Assembly: GCA_002483445.1 (NCBI GenBank)
Contig: DLHY01000155.1
Span: 1 to 64,000, forward strand
DNA: 64,000 bases
Origin: Blastocatellia bacterium UBA7656
GTDB lineage: Bacteria; Acidobacteriota; Blastocatellia; UBA7656
Direction of reading: 5' to 3'
Every line of letters starts with the position of its first letter. The stretch's first letter is position 1. Made by a program: the position numbers and the translations under genes. Shown in pieces: positions 15,784 to 24,203 of the stretch. Below the pieces are notes generated by a model that did not search any database, was not told the origin of the DNA, and worked only from the letters and a program-made list of their open reading frames with translations.

Positions 15784-18237
15784 TCAGACCGGTTTTATAT
15801 CCCATATCTCGCTTGCGTACTCTTTGATCGTCCGGTCGCTTGAGAATTTTCCTACCCGCGCCACGTTCAAAACGGCCTTGCGCGTCCACGACTGCGGGTT
15901 TTTGAATTCTCTTCCGACCTCAAGCTGAGCCTCTATGTAAGACGGCAGATCGGCCAGAAGGAAATACTGATCGCGCTCGATCAGTATGTTGTAAATCCAT
16001 TCGAAAAGCTCAGGCTCTTCCGCGCAAAACAGATTCGAATTGAAGGCGTCCATCACCCGCTTCACATAAGGGTTATTCTCGTAATGCTCTCGCGGATTGT
16101 AGCTGCCATCCGCGATCATCTGCTGAATCTCATGCGCCTTCAATCCGAAGATGAAGATATTCTCTTCGCCCACTTCTTCCCGTATCTCTATGTTCGCCCC
16201 GTCGAGCGTGCCAATGGTCAAAGCGCCGTTCATGGCGAACTTCATGTTTCCTGTCCCCGACGCTTCCTTCCCGGCGGTCGATATCTGCTCGCTGAGATCA
16301 GCCGCCGGGATGATTTTTTCCGCAAGCGAGACGCGGTAATCAGGGATGAAAGCGACCTTGATCAATCCCTGAATTCTTCGATCACGATTGATGACTCTGC
16401 TGACGTTATTGATTAGTTTTATGATCTGCTTTGCGATCAGATAACCGGGCGCGGCCTTGCCTGCGAAAATGTATGCGCGCGGCACTTCGACCGCCTGACC
16501 GTCTTCGATGAAGCGAAGGTATTCGTGAATGATATGCATGACGTTGAGCAACTGTCGCTTGTACTCGTGCATTCGCTTGATCTGAACGTCGAACAACGAA
16601 TCCGGGTCGACGACTATATGCGCCGTCTGCTGTATGACTCGCGCAAGGCGCTCTTTGTTCGCTCGTTTGACCCGGCGGAAGTCTTCCTGAAACGCGGCAT
16701 CGTTGGCATGAGATTCAAGCGCGCGCAACTGATCGAGATCCTTTATCCAGCCCTCGCCCGTCGCCCGCGTGATCAGACGCGCAAGACCGGGATTGGCTTT
16801 GAGCAGCCATCGGCGCTGGGTCACGCCGTTGGTCTTGTTGTTGAATCGTTCGGGCCACATCTCATAAAAATCCGGCACGAGCGTGGTCTTCACAAGCTCT
16901 GAGTGAAGTTTGGCCACGCCGTTTATCGAATGGCTTCCGACTATCGCCAGATGCCCCATGCGCACCTGCGGGGATTCTCCCGTTTCGATCAGCGACATGC
17001 GTTTCTTTCTCTCTTCGTCTCCCGGCCAGCGCAATTCTATCTGATCGAGGAATCGCCGCTCTATCTCACGGATGATTTGCACGTGGCGCGGCAGCACGCG
17101 CTCCAGCAGCTTGATCGGCCATTTTTCCAGAGCTTCGGGCATGAGCGTGTGATTGGTGAATGCTAAAGTCGCGACCGTCATATCCCATGCGCGCTCCCAC
17201 GGCAGATCGTTTTCATCCACAAGCACCCGCATCAATTCGGCTACAGCCAGAGCCGGGTGCGTATCGTTGAGTTGAACGGCGACACGGTCTGCGAACTGAT
17301 CGAAACCATGATGATTTCTCATATAGCGGCTGATGATGTCGCGCATCGCGCAGGCCACGAGGAAGTATTCCTGAAGCAGGCGAAGCTCGCGCCCCTTCTC
17401 GATTGAGTCCGACGGGTAGAGGACTTTCGATATGGTCTCGGTGGATATTTTCATCTCGACGGCCTTGATGTAATCGCCCTGATTGAAAATGTCCATGTCG
17501 AATTCGTGAGACGAGCGGGCGGAATAAAGACGCAGGAAATTGACTGTGCTACCTCCGTGTCCGACTATCGGCATATCGTGAGGGACGCCTATCAAAATCT
17601 TCCAGTCCATCCACATCGGGTTGTAATCGTTCGCGCGGTCGCCGGCATGTTCGATGTGGCCGTATACGGGAATTATGCACACTTCGTCGGCGCGGCGAAT
17701 CTGCCAGGGCGAGCCATATTCGAGCCAGTGATCGGGCTTCTCCTTTTGATAGCCGTTTTCAATCTCCTGCTTGAACAATCCGTATTCGTAATTGATGCCA
17801 TAGCCGAATCCCGGCATATCGAGTGTGGCGAGCGAATCGAGAAAACAGGCCGCGAGGCGACCCAATCCGCCGTTGCCCAGCGCAGCGTCGGGTTCTTTCT
17901 CTCTGATCTCTTCGAGGTCGAATCCCATCTGCTGGAGCGTGTCGCGGCACAGATCGAGCAGTCCCAAACTGATGAGGTTGTTTCCCAGCAATCGCCCCAT
18001 CAGAAATTCCATCGAAAGGTAATAAAGCCTTTTGGCATCGGATAGCTCATATCGCCGCTCGGTTTCGATCAGGCGGTCGATTAGGCAATCTCTTATGGCA
18101 AGAGCCACGCCGAGAAAAGCGTCGCGCGCGTGCAGCTTTTCCCATCCCTTGCCGAGCGTGTATTTGATGTGCGCTCGTATGGAGTCCTGAAATGCAGAGA
18201 CGTTATCGATAACGGCTCTGTCAGTCTCAGCGATCAT
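15784..18237 (-). CDS. glgP: glycogen/alpha-glucan phosphorylase
   Basis: The start is ATG at 18237, preceded by GGAGGACGAGAAGA, 817 residues, the normal length of the E. coli-type enzyme. KEASGTGNMKF near residue 665 contains the PLP-binding Lys, and DGANIEIREEVG follows as in the family. It removes glucose-1-phosphate from alpha-1,4-glucan ends in the cytoplasm. It forms a monocistronic unit; the 4-alpha-glucanotransferase at 24200-25816 is the functional partner for maltodextrin turnover. Confidence 0.95.
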   Translation of the reverse strand: MIAETDRAVIDNVSAFQDSIRAHIKYTLGKGWEKLHARDAFLGVALAIRDCLIDRLIETERRYELSDAKRLYYLSMEFLMGRLLGNNLISLGLLDLCRDTLQQMGFDLEEIREKEPDAALGNGGLGRLAACFLDSLATLDMPGFGYGINYEYGLFKQEIENGYQKEKPDHWLEYGSPWQIRRADEVCIIPVYGHIEHAGDRANDYNPMWMDWKILIGVPHDMPIVGHGGSTVNFLRLYSARSSHEFDMDIFNQGDYIKAVEMKISTETISKVLYPSDSIEKGRELRLLQEYFLVACAMRDIISRYMRNHHGFDQFADRVAVQLNDTHPALAVAELMRVLVDENDLPWERAWDMTVATLAFTNHTLMPEALEKWPIKLLERVLPRHVQIIREIERRFLDQIELRWPGDEERKKRMSLIETGESPQVRMGHLAIVGSHSINGVAKLHSELVKTTLVPDFYEMWPERFNNKTNGVTQRRWLLKANPGLARLITRATGEGWIKDLDQLRALESHANDAAFQEDFRRVKRANKERLARVIQQTAHIVVDPDSLFDVQIKRMHEYKRQLLNVMHIIHEYLRFIEDGQAVEVPRAYIFAGKAAPGYLIAKQIIKLINNVSRVINRDRRIQGLIKVAFIPDYRVSLAEKIIPAADLSEQISTAGKEASGTGNMKFAMNGALTIGTLDGANIEIREEVGEENIFIFGLKAHEIQQMIADGSYNPREHYENNPYVKRVMDAFNSNLFCAEEPELFEWIYNILIERDQYFLLADLPSYIEAQLEVGREFKNPQSWTRKAVLNVARVGKFSSDRTIKEYASEIWDIKPV

Positions 18238-18501
18238 TCTTCTCGTCCTCCGGTAATGAATTGCAGAATTCCCCATCGCTGGCCCTCCCTTATGATTGAG
18301 AGGTCAGCTTTGAAGGTGAAGCTTTCACCATCGAAGGGCATTTCGTCAACTGCTCCCGAAAGCGAGAAGACCTCTGAGCGATTCCTCAAAACCCGCGCAG
18401 CCCTGTCGACAGTAAAATCGAATCCGCCAGGGGCCAATGATTGCCGCCTTCGATGTCCTTTTCTTCGACAGCCTTCAGCGAATGAAATAGGCGCTTCGAC
18501 A

Positions 18502-18538
18502 CGGGCGAAACGAGACTCAGCGGAAAAAGAGGGCAAAG
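18502..18538. repeat. 37-bp direct repeat, copy A
   Basis: CGGGCGAAACGAGACTCAGC and the next 17 bases are identical to 21786-21822. Weaker similarity (TTCGACAxCCTTC) extends about 40 bases upstream of both copies. The pair brackets the AT-rich module 18691-21696. Confidence 0.85.
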
Positions 18539-18590
18539 TTTTTATGCCTTGCAAGGCGCTGGCTGACCCGCAGATTTTACTTTTTGTATC

Positions 18591-18619
18591 TTGACATTTA
18601 ATACGTCGCAACATAAATT
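18591..18619 (+). promoter_or_regulatory. putative sigma-70 promoter of the secreted-protein module
   Basis: TTGACA at 18591-18596 is followed after 17 bases by TAAATT at 18614-18619, 72 bases before the first gene of the module. Confidence 0.55.
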
Positions 18620-18690
18620 AAGGTACTCTCGAAGCAAAGATATATCAGGCAGCCTGACAATCGACTCTTCTGGGCTAAGGAGAAATTGCT

Positions 18691-18927
18691 ATGAGAAAAG
18701 TAAAACTGTTTCTGTCGTTTATGCTTCTATTAGTTGTTCTCATAGTAGGAGCGATGAGCCAGCGAGTAAGGGCAGATGAGGGCATAAAATGTAATTGCAG
18801 TGTGTATGCGTACGATCAAAGGGGCAGAAAGCACCTTCTCTATCATGGCGTTTTTGTGACGATTGAAGAGGATGGAATTCCATTTACGATTTGCGACGCG
18901 CAGACTTGCGAGGCTTTGCTCGAATAG
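18691..18927 (+). CDS. small secreted cysteine-containing protein
   Basis: 78 residues with AAGGAGAAATTGCT before the ATG. A signal peptide (about residues 1-28, VKLFLSFMLLLVVLIVGAMS) leaves a mature chain of about 50 residues with four cysteines arranged CxC near its start and CxxxxC near its end, suitable for two disulfides or a metal. Function unknown. It opens a three-gene AT-rich module whose last gene is a membrane-tethered thioredoxin-like protein, a plausible partner for its cysteines (inference). Confidence 0.65.
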   Translation: MRKVKLFLSFMLLLVVLIVGAMSQRVRADEGIKCNCSVYAYDQRGRKHLLYHGVFVTIEEDGIPFTICDAQTCEALLE

Positions 18928-18941
18928 AGTAACCCCTGTTC

Positions 18942-18959
18942 ACAGGCGCTTTCGCCTGT
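18942..18959 (+). other. hairpin after the small secreted gene
   Basis: ACAGGCG-CTTT-CGCCTGT is a perfect 7-bp stem with a four-base loop, 14 bases past the stop. There is no T tract, so it may be a processing or stability element. A longer inverted pair GTCCTGCGG/CCGCAGGAC lies at 18987-19065. Confidence 0.45.
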
Positions 18960-19133
18960 CCGCTGTTGTTAGAAGTCTCCTTCCTTGTCCTGCGGGCGGC
19001 GGGCGGGTGGATTCTGCTATGATCGCCCATTTTCTGAGTCCGGTTTTGCCGCGTCGCCGCAGGACGTGGAGTCAATAGTCGGAGGCGGTCAGGATACGCT
19101 CTGAAGAGTGCTGTCGGGAAGATGGAGGAACCT

Positions 19134-20993
19134 ATGCTGATCAAATCAAATTGTTTCGGGCGTATCATAGTCGCAGGCTTCTTATTGGTATGTCTGGTCT
19201 GTGTAACGATTCCGACAGGTGTTGCGCAGGGTACCAGGAAGGATGATGATGCTGCGAAAAAAGAGTATAAGGCGCGGGTGCGAGATCAGATTGCTTCTTT
19301 CATCGATAATGTGTTTTATGAGTTCAACGATCTCAAGGACAAGTGCAGCCTCGCCACGAGAGTAGAACTTGCAGAGCAGTTGATAAAATTTCTGGCTCAA
19401 AAGCGTCCCGCTCAATGTCGAAGACTGTTGGATTCATTATTCGCAGAAACTCTCGATGTTCTTAGTAAGGGCAAGGAATCCTCTAAGCCCTCTTCTTCTG
19501 TAAATGAGGAGCGAAGCGTTACCTTAGCTATTAATAAGATATTGCGCATCGCGGCGGGAATAAGCGGCAAGTTAGCCAGAGACTATCTCAATAGGTATAT
19601 AGAGGCGGAAAGAGAAATAGAAGAAAAGAAGGCTCGACCTTCATCAGATTATTATTTAAGGCTGGGTGTTGAAGCCGTTGATGCCAACCCGAATCTGGCA
19701 TTCGATATAGGGCAGGAGTTTTTAAAACAGGGGCCGAAAATAAACACTGATGTTTTGCGCTTTATGTACCAACTCAATGAAAAAGATGTCAGCCTCGCCG
19801 ACAAATTCCTCATTGATGTTTTGCGCAATATCAGGTCTCGGAAAGGGAGAGATGTTAATGAACTATTGCTTATATACTCATACGTGTTCGGTCTCGATGT
19901 CATTCCAGTTGTTTCAGCCAGGGGGATACTCCCGCTCTATGTCCCCTACAAGCCATTATCTGAAGCAAGCCCGGTCTCGCTCTCGACTGTCAGGCTCTTC
20001 CTGATGACAGCTTCAGAAATACTACTGGATGATTCCAGGTACGACTCGAACTTCGCGCACCTTCTTTGGGGGGCGGAAGGAGATCTCTTCATGATCAAAA
20101 TCATCGAGCATCAGGTTAGCCAATCGCTCCCTCAAATGGCTGCCAGCATCAAGGAGCGACAGAATTTTCTGGCCTCTTGTGTGACAGCCGAGCGAGCATC
20201 TGTCGTGGAGTCAGACATCGATAAGTGGAGCAGAGCGGCGAAAAAAGAGCGGATGAGACAAAACGAAGAATCTTCTCCCGAAGATAAAGAGACCCTCTTA
20301 CAAAAAGCCGGAAAGTCCACTAAACCGGATGAAAAAGATATGTTGTATTACGAAGCCGCTAATCTGGCTGTTGAAAAAAGAGAATATGGCGAAGCCGTCG
20401 AAATATGTGAAAAAATATCCGACTCGTCGCGCGCCTCGGTCAAAGATTTTATAGTTTTTGCCATCGTCCAGATCGAGCATAAACAGGGAAGTCCTGACAC
20501 TGCCAGAGAATGGGCCAAACAAGTAAGCGACTTGACTCAGCGAGCCTATCTGTTGACTTTGATCGCTCAGACTTCGATAAACAGAAAGCAAAAAGAATTT
20601 GAGCAAATGATGGACATCTTGGGAGAAGTCGAATCCCTCGTTTCCGGGATCAAAGATGCTCGTGAAAAAGTGTCTGTCCTGGCAGGGATTGGAACTGTTT
20701 TCTCACGTGTAGGCCACAATAAAGCCTTTGAGTATTTTCAGGAGGCCATAGCACAGGCAAACAAGACTGAGAATTTTCCTGGCACAAGCTTCATCACTCG
20801 TGCTGTCAAGGTCGGCGACCATTTTTTTTCTTACTCTCTCTATGATCAGAATTTATCCTTGTCTGAACTGATTTTTCAGCAGGCGCAGAGAGATTTCTTC
20901 GAAGCGTCTCTTCTAGTAGACAGCCTCAAAAGTCCTCTGGCTCGGTTTCGAGCCAGACTGACTCTTTACAAAGCCGGAATTACAGAGAACTAG
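19134..20993 (+). CDS. exported alpha-helical repeat protein of unknown function
   Basis: The start is ATG at 19134, because ATGGAGGAACCT gives GGAGG seven bases upstream; 619 residues. A signal peptide (IIVAGFLLVCLVCVTIPTGVAQG) is followed by an all-helical protein with TPR-like stretches late in the chain (YGEAVEICEKISD, DTAREWAKQVSD). No catalytic motif is seen. Codon use and base composition are more AT-rich than the neighbours. It sits between a small secreted protein and a redoxin and probably acts in the periplasm. Confidence 0.6.
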   Translation: MLIKSNCFGRIIVAGFLLVCLVCVTIPTGVAQGTRKDDDAAKKEYKARVRDQIASFIDNVFYEFNDLKDKCSLATRVELAEQLIKFLAQKRPAQCRRLLDSLFAETLDVLSKGKESSKPSSSVNEERSVTLAINKILRIAAGISGKLARDYLNRYIEAEREIEEKKARPSSDYYLRLGVEAVDANPNLAFDIGQEFLKQGPKINTDVLRFMYQLNEKDVSLADKFLIDVLRNIRSRKGRDVNELLLIYSYVFGLDVIPVVSARGILPLYVPYKPLSEASPVSLSTVRLFLMTASEILLDDSRYDSNFAHLLWGAEGDLFMIKIIEHQVSQSLPQMAASIKERQNFLASCVTAERASVVESDIDKWSRAAKKERMRQNEESSPEDKETLLQKAGKSTKPDEKDMLYYEAANLAVEKREYGEAVEICEKISDSSRASVKDFIVFAIVQIEHKQGSPDTAREWAKQVSDLTQRAYLLTLIAQTSINRKQKEFEQMMDILGEVESLVSGIKDAREKVSVLAGIGTVFSRVGHNKAFEYFQEAIAQANKTENFPGTSFITRAVKVGDHFFSYSLYDQNLSLSELIFQQAQRDFFEASLLVDSLKSPLARFRARLTLYKAGITEN

Positions 20994-21081
20994 CCTGTGT
21001 GAACGCTGCTTCAAAAAACCTGGCTTGAATCAGGCTGACATGCACATATCGAGGGACAGCCGTTTAACAGGAGAACTCAAT

Positions 21082-21696
21082 ATGGAGAAGGAGACCATCG
21101 CTGTCGAAAGAGGAATTCATACGAACAAGCGGAGGCTTTTCGATCTTGAATATATAATCCTGATAGTGGTGGTGCTGATAGCGATTTTCTTCATTATAAA
21201 GCTGTCGAGGCAAAACTCTTTACTCAACTCATTAGTACGAGAATCATCAGAGTCATTGTGCGGGCCTCAATCATTGCAGGTGGGCGATATCATTCCTGCA
21301 TTTAAGACTGTTGATCTGAAGGGGCAACCGGCTGAAGTTATTTTCAATGGATCAACGAAGAATCTTATATTCGTTTTTTCCGCAGCCTGTGATGCGTGTG
21401 CGCAAGAGATTCTTGCCTGGAATAACATTGCTGCGAAATCGACTTCGAAGAAATATTCAGTTCGAGGAATATCCATCGACTCTCTGGACGATACCAATAA
21501 AAACCTGTCAGGCAAAAATCTGCAATTTGAAGTATTGATGATGCCAAGTGTATCAATCCTGCGAGCCTGTAGAGTGGTCAGCATTCCCGTGGTGATGATA
21601 GTTTCCGAGCAAGGCGCTGTTGAGTGGTTTCATTATGGAGCTATGACAAAAGAGAAAGTCACGGAGCTTCTGTCAAGGCTGAAAACAGTTTCATAA
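21082..21696 (+). CDS. membrane-anchored thioredoxin-like protein
   Basis: The start is ATG at 21082 with CAGGAG upstream, 204 residues. One transmembrane anchor (YIILIVVVLIAIFFIIKL) is followed by a redoxin domain. FSAACDACAQEIL holds the CxxC active site, and SIPVVMIV has the cis-proline position. The sequence LQVGDIIPAFKTVDLKG is the usual opening of TlpA/AhpC-type redoxins. It likely reduces or forms disulfides outside the cytoplasm, with the cysteine-rich product of 18691-18927 as a candidate substrate. AT-rich like its two neighbours. Confidence 0.72.
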   Translation: MEKETIAVERGIHTNKRRLFDLEYIILIVVVLIAIFFIIKLSRQNSLLNSLVRESSESLCGPQSLQVGDIIPAFKTVDLKGQPAEVIFNGSTKNLIFVFSAACDACAQEILAWNNIAAKSTSKKYSVRGISIDSLDDTNKNLSGKNLQFEVLMMPSVSILRACRVVSIPVVMIVSEQGAVEWFHYGAMTKEKVTELLSRLKTVS

Positions 21697-22074
21697 AACA
21701 GTCCATTGCGCGGGCAGCAACCTTGTTTCCTGACCTTCATTCGCATTTTTTCGACAACCTTCGATTGGTTGAGGGGGTTTTGACGCGGGCGAAACGAGAC
21801 TCAGCGGAAAAAGAGGGCAAAGCGTTTTTCCTGCAAAGCCGCGCTCATTGCTCGCCCGCTTCCCATCGCATTGTTCTCTTCTTCCACAAAGCGAAAAATT
21901 TTCAAGGGTGAGTTTTCCTCTTTCGCTTTCCTCATCCGCGCGAGTTCTCTTGCCAAAGCCTCGCATTATCAATGCCTTGCTCCTCTGAGGCGCAGGTTGA
22001 AGCGAGCGGCACGCGGATTGTACAAAGGAATGCTCGCAGATGAAAGGCATCGCTTTCACAAGGGTGGAGCTTAT
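21697..22074. other. 378-base intergenic region
   Basis: Contains direct repeat copy B and otherwise no supported gene. The open frame running into the response regulator from 21871 is not used because the ribosome site GGTGGAG and ATG lie at 22063-22077. Confidence 0.5.
21786..21822. repeat. 37-bp direct repeat, copy B
   Basis: Identical over 37 bases to 18502-18538 in the same orientation, 3.3 kb apart. Confidence 0.85.
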
Positions 22075-22473
22075 ATGTACAGAGGACCGAAAATACTGGT
22101 GGCCGAAGACGATCCGGCGTTGCAACATCTGCTGTGGAGCGTGCTGTCAATGGCAGGCTACCAGGTCGTGCTTGTCGAGGACGGAAAGAGCGCAGTGGAA
22201 ACAGCGCAATCGGAAAAACCCGACCTCGTGCTGACTGACGGCTTGCTGCCCAAACTTCATGGTTTTCTTGTCTGCAAAACGATAAAGAGCTTCCCGAATC
22301 CTCCCAGGGTCTTTATCCTCACGGGCGTTTACACCAAACCGGCCTACAGTTGGGAAGTAAAAGATGCATACGGAGCGGACGATTTTCTCACAAAGCCGTT
22401 CGATATCGAGGAACTGCTCTCGCGCATAGCAGAGCAACTCCGCGGTGTTCGACTCGGCGAGGCTGCCGCCTGA
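22075..22473 (+). CDS. single-domain response regulator
   Basis: 132 residues, a lone receiver domain. The acidic pocket is AEDD near the N-terminus, the phospho-acceptor Asp is in LVLTDGLLPKLHGF, and the conserved Lys is in TKPFD. The Asp is followed by GLLP instead of the usual MMMP, typical of PilH-like or PatA-type receivers. With no output domain it must act by protein contact. GGTGGAGCTTAT precedes the ATG. The next gene, 29 bases on, encodes a domain that often occurs fused to such receivers. Confidence 0.82.
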   Translation: MYRGPKILVAEDDPALQHLLWSVLSMAGYQVVLVEDGKSAVETAQSEKPDLVLTDGLLPKLHGFLVCKTIKSFPNPPRVFILTGVYTKPAYSWEVKDAYGADDFLTKPFDIEELLSRIAEQLRGVRLGEAAA

Positions 22474-22502
22474 AGAGGGCAGCGCATTGATGAGGCGCGA
22501 TT

Positions 22503-22862
22503 ATGAATTCAATAACGGAAAACACAGACCAAATCCTCAACCAACAGGCGCAGTTTCTTGCCCATGGTCACTTAGACATCCTCGATCTTCTGTTTTCAAC
22601 CTTTCAGGCCGCGCTCAAAAAGAGCCGCGAGCTTGAGCAGAAGGAGAGAGAGTTAAAGGAGGCGATGAAAATGATCAGCGAACTCAGAGAGATCATTCAC
22701 GCCTGCGCGCACTGCAGAAAGATTCGTGATGAGAAAGACCAATGGCGAGAGTTGGAAGACCCGTTCGAGATGAAATTCAACGCCAGCTACAGCCACACGG
22801 TCTGTCCTGAGTGCGTAGAGGCGTACTACCCCGACTTCAAGAAAAAAGTCGTCAACATGTGA
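22503..22862 (+). CDS. coiled-coil protein with a CxxCxKIRD motif
   Basis: 119 residues. A helix with heptads (ELEQKERELKEAMKMISEL) is followed by CAHCRKIRDEKDQW and a closing CPECVEAYYPDF. This CxxC...CxxC arrangement looks zinc-binding and in other bacteria is found as a C-terminal tail on response regulators and PAS kinases, where its role is not defined. Here it is a separate gene directly after a single-domain receiver, so the pair may be a split version of that architecture. Confidence 0.65.
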   Translation: MNSITENTDQILNQQAQFLAHGHLDILDLLFSTFQAALKKSRELEQKERELKEAMKMISELREIIHACAHCRKIRDEKDQWRELEDPFEMKFNASYSHTVCPECVEAYYPDFKKKVVNM

Positions 22863-22937
22863 TTCTGTCAGTCGCAACGGTCGATGAGCCGAACTACAGG
22901 CTATATCCTCTCCATATCCTGCTTAGGTAAAATTCGC

Positions 22938-24203
22938 TCAGGATGATCGCTCATCATCTGGCGCAAGCCAAAAAGAGCCGTCTTCATCCTCAAACCCGCG
23001 CGCTAAGGGAAACCACTCGTCCGCATCCTGTGCGGCGACGTGATTGCCGCAGCGCCTCAAAAACAGCGACGGGTCTGGTCTTCGCAAAGCGACGCGACCC
23101 ATTTTGTTCGGCGGCAAAGACCGTCCGCTTTCGTCAATCACTTCGATAAGGTGACCGGGCGCGGCGCGCCCGAGAGAATCGGCAGGCGCAGCGAACCATC
23201 GGTCACAACTTGCCATAATCATCGGCGCTTCCTGAGCGCCGTGAGCCGAAGCTATGGCCGCGCCGATTTCCTTCGCCCGATGAGGAAGAGCTTCATTGAT
23301 GGAGTAGATGCTCCTCAGACGGAGATCATATCGCTTCTCGGTATCTTCGAGATCGGCGGATGAAATCATCAGATTCGTGACCCTGTATCGCTCGGCGACC
23401 GCGAGCGCATTGCCCGACTCGCAGGCGACGACCGGGAGTCCGTAAAACCACGCGGGGTAGAGAAACCCGAAAAGCGATTGTGCCGACGACCATTTCAACG
23501 GCGTATGAAAAATCGCGTCGTCCGAAAGATCGAAGTTGTTCACCATCTCGAAAGCCGGAAGGCTGCCCATCAAAAGAGAGTGACCGTGAACGACACCCGC
23601 TTTGTCAGCCTTGTAAAAAATAAATGCGGGCGTGTCGATCTGCGTTTCCGCCATCGCGAAATCTGAAGACGCCGCGTAGACCTCTCGCCAGAAATTTCTG
23701 TCTGTCACGTACTCATCCAACTCGGCAGCGACAAAGACGGCTTCGAGCGATTTCAGATTCGATATCGAATCCATGCGGGCGCGAGATCGAGGCGACAGCA
23801 CTATCGCTTTTGTCTGACTGTCGCTGATTGCATATTCGAAATCGCGCGCGGATAAATCCTCGGCGAGAGGCGCGACCGCGCAGCCGAGTTTGAGCGCGCC
23901 GAGATGCGCGACCGCGAGAGCCGCGCACTGAGGGAGCATCACCGCGACCGCATCCTCCGGTTTCAATCCGAGGGCGGCAAGCGCGCCCGCGAACTTGTCA
24001 GAGAAGAAATCCATCGCGTGGAATGTGTAAGTATTTTCGCCCGCCGGTCTCACTTCGATCAAAGCCGTTCGCGCGTCGTCGTGACGGCGCAGAACTGCCT
24101 CGGCGATGTTGAAGCGATCCGATACCGGCCATCGAAAATGTCGCGTCGCCGTGGCGTAGCTTTTGAATCTGCCCAGCCGCGGGGCGAGGTCGTCCGTCTT
24201 CAT
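22938..24203 (-). CDS. degenerate AMP-forming acyl-CoA synthetase-like protein
   Basis: 421 residues against about 550 in the medium-chain/acetyl-CoA synthetase branch it resembles (HFRWPVSDRFNIAEAVL start; AVMLPQCAALAVAHLGALKLG). The adenylate-binding loop normally reading YTSGTTGxPKG is replaced by FIFYKADKAGVVHGH, and the protein stops at DDERSS, exactly where the hinge and C-terminal catalytic domain should begin. It is therefore unlikely to be an active ligase and may bind an acyl or CoA ligand, or be a decaying gene. Its start overlaps malQ by four bases. Confidence 0.75.
   Translation of the reverse strand: MKTDDLAPRLGRFKSYATATRHFRWPVSDRFNIAEAVLRRHDDARTALIEVRPAGENTYTFHAMDFFSDKFAGALAALGLKPEDAVAVMLPQCAALAVAHLGALKLGCAVAPLAEDLSARDFEYAISDSQTKAIVLSPRSRARMDSISNLKSLEAVFVAAELDEYVTDRNFWREVYAASSDFAMAETQIDTPAFIFYKADKAGVVHGHSLLMGSLPAFEMVNNFDLSDDAIFHTPLKWSSAQSLFGFLYPAWFYGLPVVACESGNALAVAERYRVTNLMISSADLEDTEKRYDLRLRSIYSINEALPHRAKEIGAAIASAHGAQEAPMIMASCDRWFAAPADSLGRAAPGHLIEVIDESGRSLPPNKMGRVALRRPDPSLFLRRCGNHVAAQDADEWFPLARGFEDEDGSFWLAPDDERSS

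Larger units (their letters stand above)
18238..18690. other. 450-base intergenic region
   Basis: Holds the first 37-base copy of a direct repeat (18502-18538) and a promoter-like pair at 18591-18619. An open frame on the minus strand at 18234-18614 runs through the repeat, is arginine-rich and has no ribosome site, so it is not called. Confidence 0.5.

Noticed and set aside
17506..18045. 179-codon frame opposite the phosphorylase gene
   Set aside because: It is the antisense of a clear family member, with low-complexity composition; high-GC shadow.
18234..18614. 126-codon minus-strand frame upstream of glgP
   Set aside because: It passes through the 37-bp repeat and the glgP start, with no ribosome site.
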